Part shown: positions 5,646 to 8,155 of the stretch, in pieces | Layout of the letters: each line of letters opens with the position of its first letter | Position numbering within the stretch: position 1 is the stretch's first letter | DNA from: an uncultured Polynucleobacter sp. | Lineage (GTDB): Bacteria; Pseudomonadota; Gammaproteobacteria; Burkholderiales; Burkholderiaceae | Assembly: GCA_937996825.1 (NCBI GenBank) | Contig: CALKUJ010000260.1 | Span: forward strand, 1 to 8,155 | Direction: 5' to 3' | Length of the DNA stretch: 8,155 nt | Translations under genes and position numbers: made by a program | Notes under the pieces: generated by a model | The model's database searches: none | Seen by the model: the letters and a program-made list of their open reading frames with translations, nothing else | Told to the model about the DNA's origin: nothing

Positions 5646-6290
5646 TCAGTTATCCAACTTAACCCACACCTCATTGCGTCGCCAGAATGGCAGCGTCCAT
5701 GGTGGGTTGTAACGTGAGAGTTGCACTGAACCAGAACTCTTTAAGCCGTTCTTAGCCATCCAGTCGTTCAAACGAGTGGTTTGTGCAGCCAACTTCTCTT
5801 CATCCACCCAACCACTGAAGGTCACAACTGCCAACTGCTGAGCAGGCATCTGCTTGATGATGACATTCGGATTCTTAGGTTTTGGCAGCGTGTCCATGGT
5901 GAACTTACTCGGCATCACAAAGGCCATTTTCCATGCACCACCACTGCCCTCCATGGTAACGGGCGCCGTCATGGCAATCTTTGATGATGTGTCCACTTCC
6001 ATGGTCACGGGTGCAGTCATAGCAATTTTTTCTGACTGCTTTTTCACCGGATCTTCATTGTTACCAAAGATGAAGTCAGCTATCTGACGAAATCCTTTGT
6101 TGGATGCTTCGCTCAAAGTACCAGTGACCGATACTTCTGCAATGATCATGGGCTGATAGCGACGAACCTCAAAGTTCTCTTCTTTTTTGATGACCTCATA
6201 ACGCGGCTCTTCATTGGCCATAGCACCACCCATGAACACAGATAGGGTCATAAAACCCAGGAATACCTTTGATGCTTGTTTTATCAACAT
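5646..6290 (-). CDS. SOUL-family haem-binding protein with signal peptide
   Basis: The 214-residue protein begins with a signal peptide: Lys4 and Lys8, a hydrophobic core at 9-22 and an AMA cleavage motif ending at Ala25. A periplasmic location is therefore likely. The mature part is a SOUL/HBP domain, recognisable from YEVIKKEENFEVRRY (31-45), KIAMTAPVTME, AFVMPSKFTMDTLP (123-136) and the closing FWRRNEVWVKL. Members are known or suspected to bind haem or other tetrapyrroles; no direct function can be read here. The KIAMTAPVTME block occurs twice (88-98 and 104-114), an internal duplication. The start lies 5 nt after the yaaA stop, so the two genes are probably one transcript. There is no strong ribosome binding site, which suggests translational coupling. 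Confidence 0.9.
   Translation of the reverse strand: MLIKQASKVFLGFMTLSVFMGGAMANEEPRYEVIKKEENFEVRRYQPMIIAEVSVTGTLSEASNKGFRQIADFIFGNNEDPVKKQSEKIAMTAPVTMEVDTSSKIAMTAPVTMEGSGGAWKMAFVMPSKFTMDTLPKPKNPNVIIKQMPAQQLAVVTFSGWVDEEKLAAQTTRLNDWMAKNGLKSSGSVQLSRYNPPWTLPFWRRNEVWVKLDN
5951..6029 (-). repeat. In-frame duplicated 31-bp block within the SOUL gene
   Basis: Two copies (5951-5981 and 5999-6029) are offset by 48 bp, that is 16 codons, and both encode KIAMTAPVTME. They differ at 5 of 31 bases, and all five differences are at third codon positions, so the peptide is unchanged. This points to an old duplication kept under protein-level selection rather than a recent slip. I recall doubled IAMTAPVT motifs in other proteobacterial SOUL proteins, so this is probably a family trait. 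Confidence 0.8.
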
Positions 6291-6295
6291 TCAGA

Positions 6296-7069
6296 TCACT
6301 GCTCTTTTCTGCGGAACACAGGTTTTGCATCAGTACTTTCTTTAGGGGCAAACTTATAACCTTCGTAGTCAAAGTCTTTTAAATCAGCAGCCTTATCAAT
6401 TTTGTTATCAATGATGAAACGAGTCATCAGACCTCTGGCGCGTTTAGCGTAGAAAGAAACAATCTTGTATTTGCCCGCTTTTTCATCCTGAAAGACAGGG
6501 GCCACAATCGGGAAGCCCAATTTATCTGCTTTAACAGATTTGAAATATTCGTCAGAAGCCAAGTTGATCAGAGTTTTAGATTTTTGTTGCTCTAGCTCTT
6601 CTTTTAAAGCCAAGGTGATTTTGTCACCCCAAAAAGCATAGAGATCCTTACCAACTGTGTTTTTAAATGCGGTGCCCATTTCTAAGCGATATGGCTGCAT
6701 CAAGTCCAAAGGTTTTAAAACTCCATAGAGACCAGAGAGAACTCTGACATGTTCTTGGGTGTAATCCAGTGCCTTAGCATTCAAAGATGCAGCGTCAAGA
6801 CCTTCATAAACATCACCATTGAAGGCCAAGATCGCTTGTTTGCTGTTTTTAGCTGTGAATTTTTTAGACCATTCACCAAAACGAGCCACGTTCAAAGCAG
6901 CTAATTTATCGGATAAGTCCATGAGCTCAGCAACTTCTTGTAATGACAATTTCTTTAGATCTGCTACCAATTTGGCTGATTCATTGATAAAAATTGGCAA
7001 GGTATGCTTGTCCGTCGAAGGCGGCGTGTCATAGTCCAAACTTTTTGCGGGCGAAAGTACGATCAACAT
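6296..7069 (-). CDS. yaaA: Peroxide stress protein YaaA (DUF328)
   Basis: YaaA lowers intracellular free iron during hydrogen peroxide stress in E. coli and so limits Fenton damage; it acts in the cytoplasm and binds DNA. The 257-residue length is normal. Family blocks in order are LSPAKSLDY (5-13), FNGDVYEG (83-90), LSGLYGVLKPLDLMQPYRLEMG (111-132), NLASDEYF (169-176) and FYAKRARG (206-213). It is followed after 5 nt by the SOUL haem-binding protein gene, a pairing that fits iron or haem stress. Its start lies only 19 bp from that of the divergent aminotransferase. No OxyR-type site or clear promoter was recognised in this small gap, and no strong ribosome binding site precedes the ATG. Confidence 0.96.
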   Translation of the reverse strand: MLIVLSPAKSLDYDTPPSTDKHTLPIFINESAKLVADLKKLSLQEVAELMDLSDKLAALNVARFGEWSKKFTAKNSKQAILAFNGDVYEGLDAASLNAKALDYTQEHVRVLSGLYGVLKPLDLMQPYRLEMGTAFKNTVGKDLYAFWGDKITLALKEELEQQKSKTLINLASDEYFKSVKADKLGFPIVAPVFQDEKAGKYKIVSFYAKRARGLMTRFIIDNKIDKAADLKDFDYEGYKFAPKESTDAKPVFRRKEQ

Positions 7070-7088
7070 GGCAGAATATTCAAATTAA

Positions 7089-8155
7089 ATGAATCTAAAT
7101 AATACTGCTTTGAGACAAATACCGCTTCCTACTCGCTTACCCAAAGTTGGCACCACTATTTTCACGGTGATGTCGGCCCTTGCCAATGAACATAAAGCCA
7201 TTAATTTGGGACAAGGTTTTCCAGATTTTGATTGCGATCCAGCTTTGCCAGAAGCTGTTTATCAAGCCATGCGCGCAGGTCATAATCAATACCCACCCAT
7301 GGCAGGTATTGCACCCTTGCGCGAAGCGGTCAGTCACAAGATAAAGGCTTTGTACGGTCATCACTACGATCCTGCCACTGAGATCACGATCACAGCTGGA
7401 GGCACCCAAGGTATTTTCACGGTGATTGCCTGTGCGATCAATCCAGGCGATGAAGTGATCGTGATTGAGCCTGTTTACGACTCTTACATCCCATCAATTG
7501 ATACAGTGGGCGGCACAGCAGTGCCAGTTCAATTGACGGTCAAGAGAAATGAGGCTGGCGATATCACTGGCTATGAGATCCCGTGGGATGCCATGGCAAA
7601 AGCCATCACGCCTCGCACCAAAATGATCATGATCAACTCTCCTCACAACCCAACAGGGATGGTGTGGCAATCAGCTGATATTGATCGCCTGGCTGATTTG
7701 GTTCGCGATACAGATATTTTGATTTGCAGTGATGAGGTCTATGAACACATGGTCTTTGATGGCAAAGACCATCAAAGTGTGGCCCGACATCCTGAATTAG
7801 CTCAACGCAGTTTTCTTATTTCTAGCTTTGGTAAAACTTATCACGTTACGGGCTGGAAAGTAGGTTATGTAGCAGCCCCACCTATGTTGACAAAAGAGTT
7901 TCGTAAAGTTCATCAATTCAATGTCTTTACAGTCAATACACCCATGCAATACGGTTTGGCGTCCTACCTTTCCAACGCGGATCATTATTTAAATCTCCCA
8001 GCCTTTTACCAAGCTAAGCGAGATTTTTTTAGGGCAGGATTGAGCAAAACGAAATTCAAAGTTCCGTGCCGGGTGGAAGTGCATTGCCCGGACAGCATGG
8101 TCGGCAGCGGGCCGAATACGTTCACTGAAGACACTTATCATTATCCGCTCCAGGA
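7089..8155 (+). CDS. PLP-dependent aminotransferase, YbdL (methionine aminotransferase) type, partial; last 30 codons foreign-looking
   Basis: This is a fold-type I, class I/II aminotransferase, open to the right edge (355 codons visible). It resembles E. coli YbdL, which prefers methionine and aromatic amino acids; the family also includes kynurenine aminotransferases. Motifs are LPKVGTTIF (17-25), NLGQGFPDF (39-47), AGGTQGI (103-109), NSPHNPTG (183-190, Asn187), SDEVYEH (214-220, Asp215 and Tyr218) and SSFGKTYHVTGWKVG (245-259), with Lys249 as the PLP Schiff-base lysine. Up to KFKV (325) it follows YbdL closely. There YbdL continues with LPCEGTYF, whereas here 30 unrelated residues follow, without a stop. 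The C-terminal substrate-binding arginine is therefore not seen. The ATG at 7089 has no clear ribosome binding site; a TTG at 7110 is the alternative start. Confidence 0.88.
   Translation, partial: MNLNNTALRQIPLPTRLPKVGTTIFTVMSALANEHKAINLGQGFPDFDCDPALPEAVYQAMRAGHNQYPPMAGIAPLREAVSHKIKALYGHHYDPATEITITAGGTQGIFTVIACAINPGDEVIVIEPVYDSYIPSIDTVGGTAVPVQLTVKRNEAGDITGYEIPWDAMAKAITPRTKMIMINSPHNPTGMVWQSADIDRLADLVRDTDILICSDEVYEHMVFDGKDHQSVARHPELAQRSFLISSFGKTYHVTGWKVGYVAAPPMLTKEFRKVHQFNVFTVNTPMQYGLASYLSNADHYLNLPAFYQAKRDFFRAGLSKTKFKVPCRVEVHCPDSMVGSGPNTFTEDTYHYPLQ
8064..8155. other. Terminal segment of different composition, probable chimeric join or contig-end artefact
   Basis: By hand count 54 of these 92 bases are G or C (59%), against 24 of the preceding 63 (38%). 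The aminotransferase frame stays open but its product (PCRVEVHCPDSMVGSG...) no longer resembles the family. The frame has a high share of G/C-ending codons, as in coding DNA from a GC-richer organism. One minus-strand frame is also open, so the true frame is uncertain. I do not recognise the encoded peptide. The exact junction could lie a few bases either side of 8063. Confidence 0.6.

Noticed and set aside
7137..7409. 90-codon minus-strand frame opposite the aminotransferase gene
   Set aside because: It is antisense to highly conserved PLP-enzyme sequence and resembles no family.
8064..8155. A novel C-terminal domain fused to the aminotransferase
   Set aside because: The break falls in the middle of the conserved small domain of the enzyme and coincides with a base-composition jump at the very end of the window, so a join artefact is more likely than a functional fusion.

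Overview
The window looks like core chromosome of a low-GC betaproteobacterium of the order Burkholderiales; a Polynucleobacter-like member of the Burkholderiaceae is my best guess. This rests on the beta-type SdhC/SdhD/SdhA sequences, a DUF2863 protein (a family I know from betaproteobacteria) and the TCA-gene order around mdh. The genus is inference, since no rRNA or marker search was possible. There are no RNA genes, insertion sequences, CRISPR arrays or phage genes.

Left part (1-1964, all minus strand): transcription runs from a GntR/HutC-type repressor gene (1236-1964) towards sdhC, sdhD and the 5' end of sdhA, which leaves the window at base 1. These sdh genes encode the membrane anchor and flavoprotein of succinate dehydrogenase (complex II). 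sdhC, sdhD and sdhA are tightly packed (gaps of 9 and 3 nt). A 130-bp AT-rich gap separates gntR from sdhC and probably holds the sdh promoter.

Middle part (1965-5617, plus strand): a 159-bp divergent control region lies between gntR and mdh. It carries a run of palindromes built on GTC/GAC half-sites, one of which has the presumed mdh -35 box in its loop. mdh (malate dehydrogenase) is followed after 15 nt by a CitE-like CoA-ester lyase gene, then after 65 nt by a DUF2863 gene, and after 9 nt by a solo Phd/YefM-type antitoxin gene. Succinate dehydrogenase, malate dehydrogenase and a C4/C5 acyl-CoA lyase around one GntR regulator suggest a local TCA-cycle control unit.

Right part (5646-8155): on the minus strand, yaaA (peroxide-stress protein) and a secreted SOUL-family haem-binding protein form a two-gene unit convergent with the antitoxin gene. 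Only 19 bp from yaaA, and divergent to it, starts a class I/II PLP aminotransferase of the YbdL (methionine aminotransferase) type, which runs off the right end. Its last 92 bases no longer match the family and jump from about 38% to 59% G+C (hand count), which looks like a chimeric join or contig-end artefact.

Most of the window is ordinary housekeeping DNA and I see no clearly new system. The most notable points are the palindrome array shared in outline by the mdh and sdh control regions, the toxin-less antitoxin gene, and the abrupt foreign-looking end.
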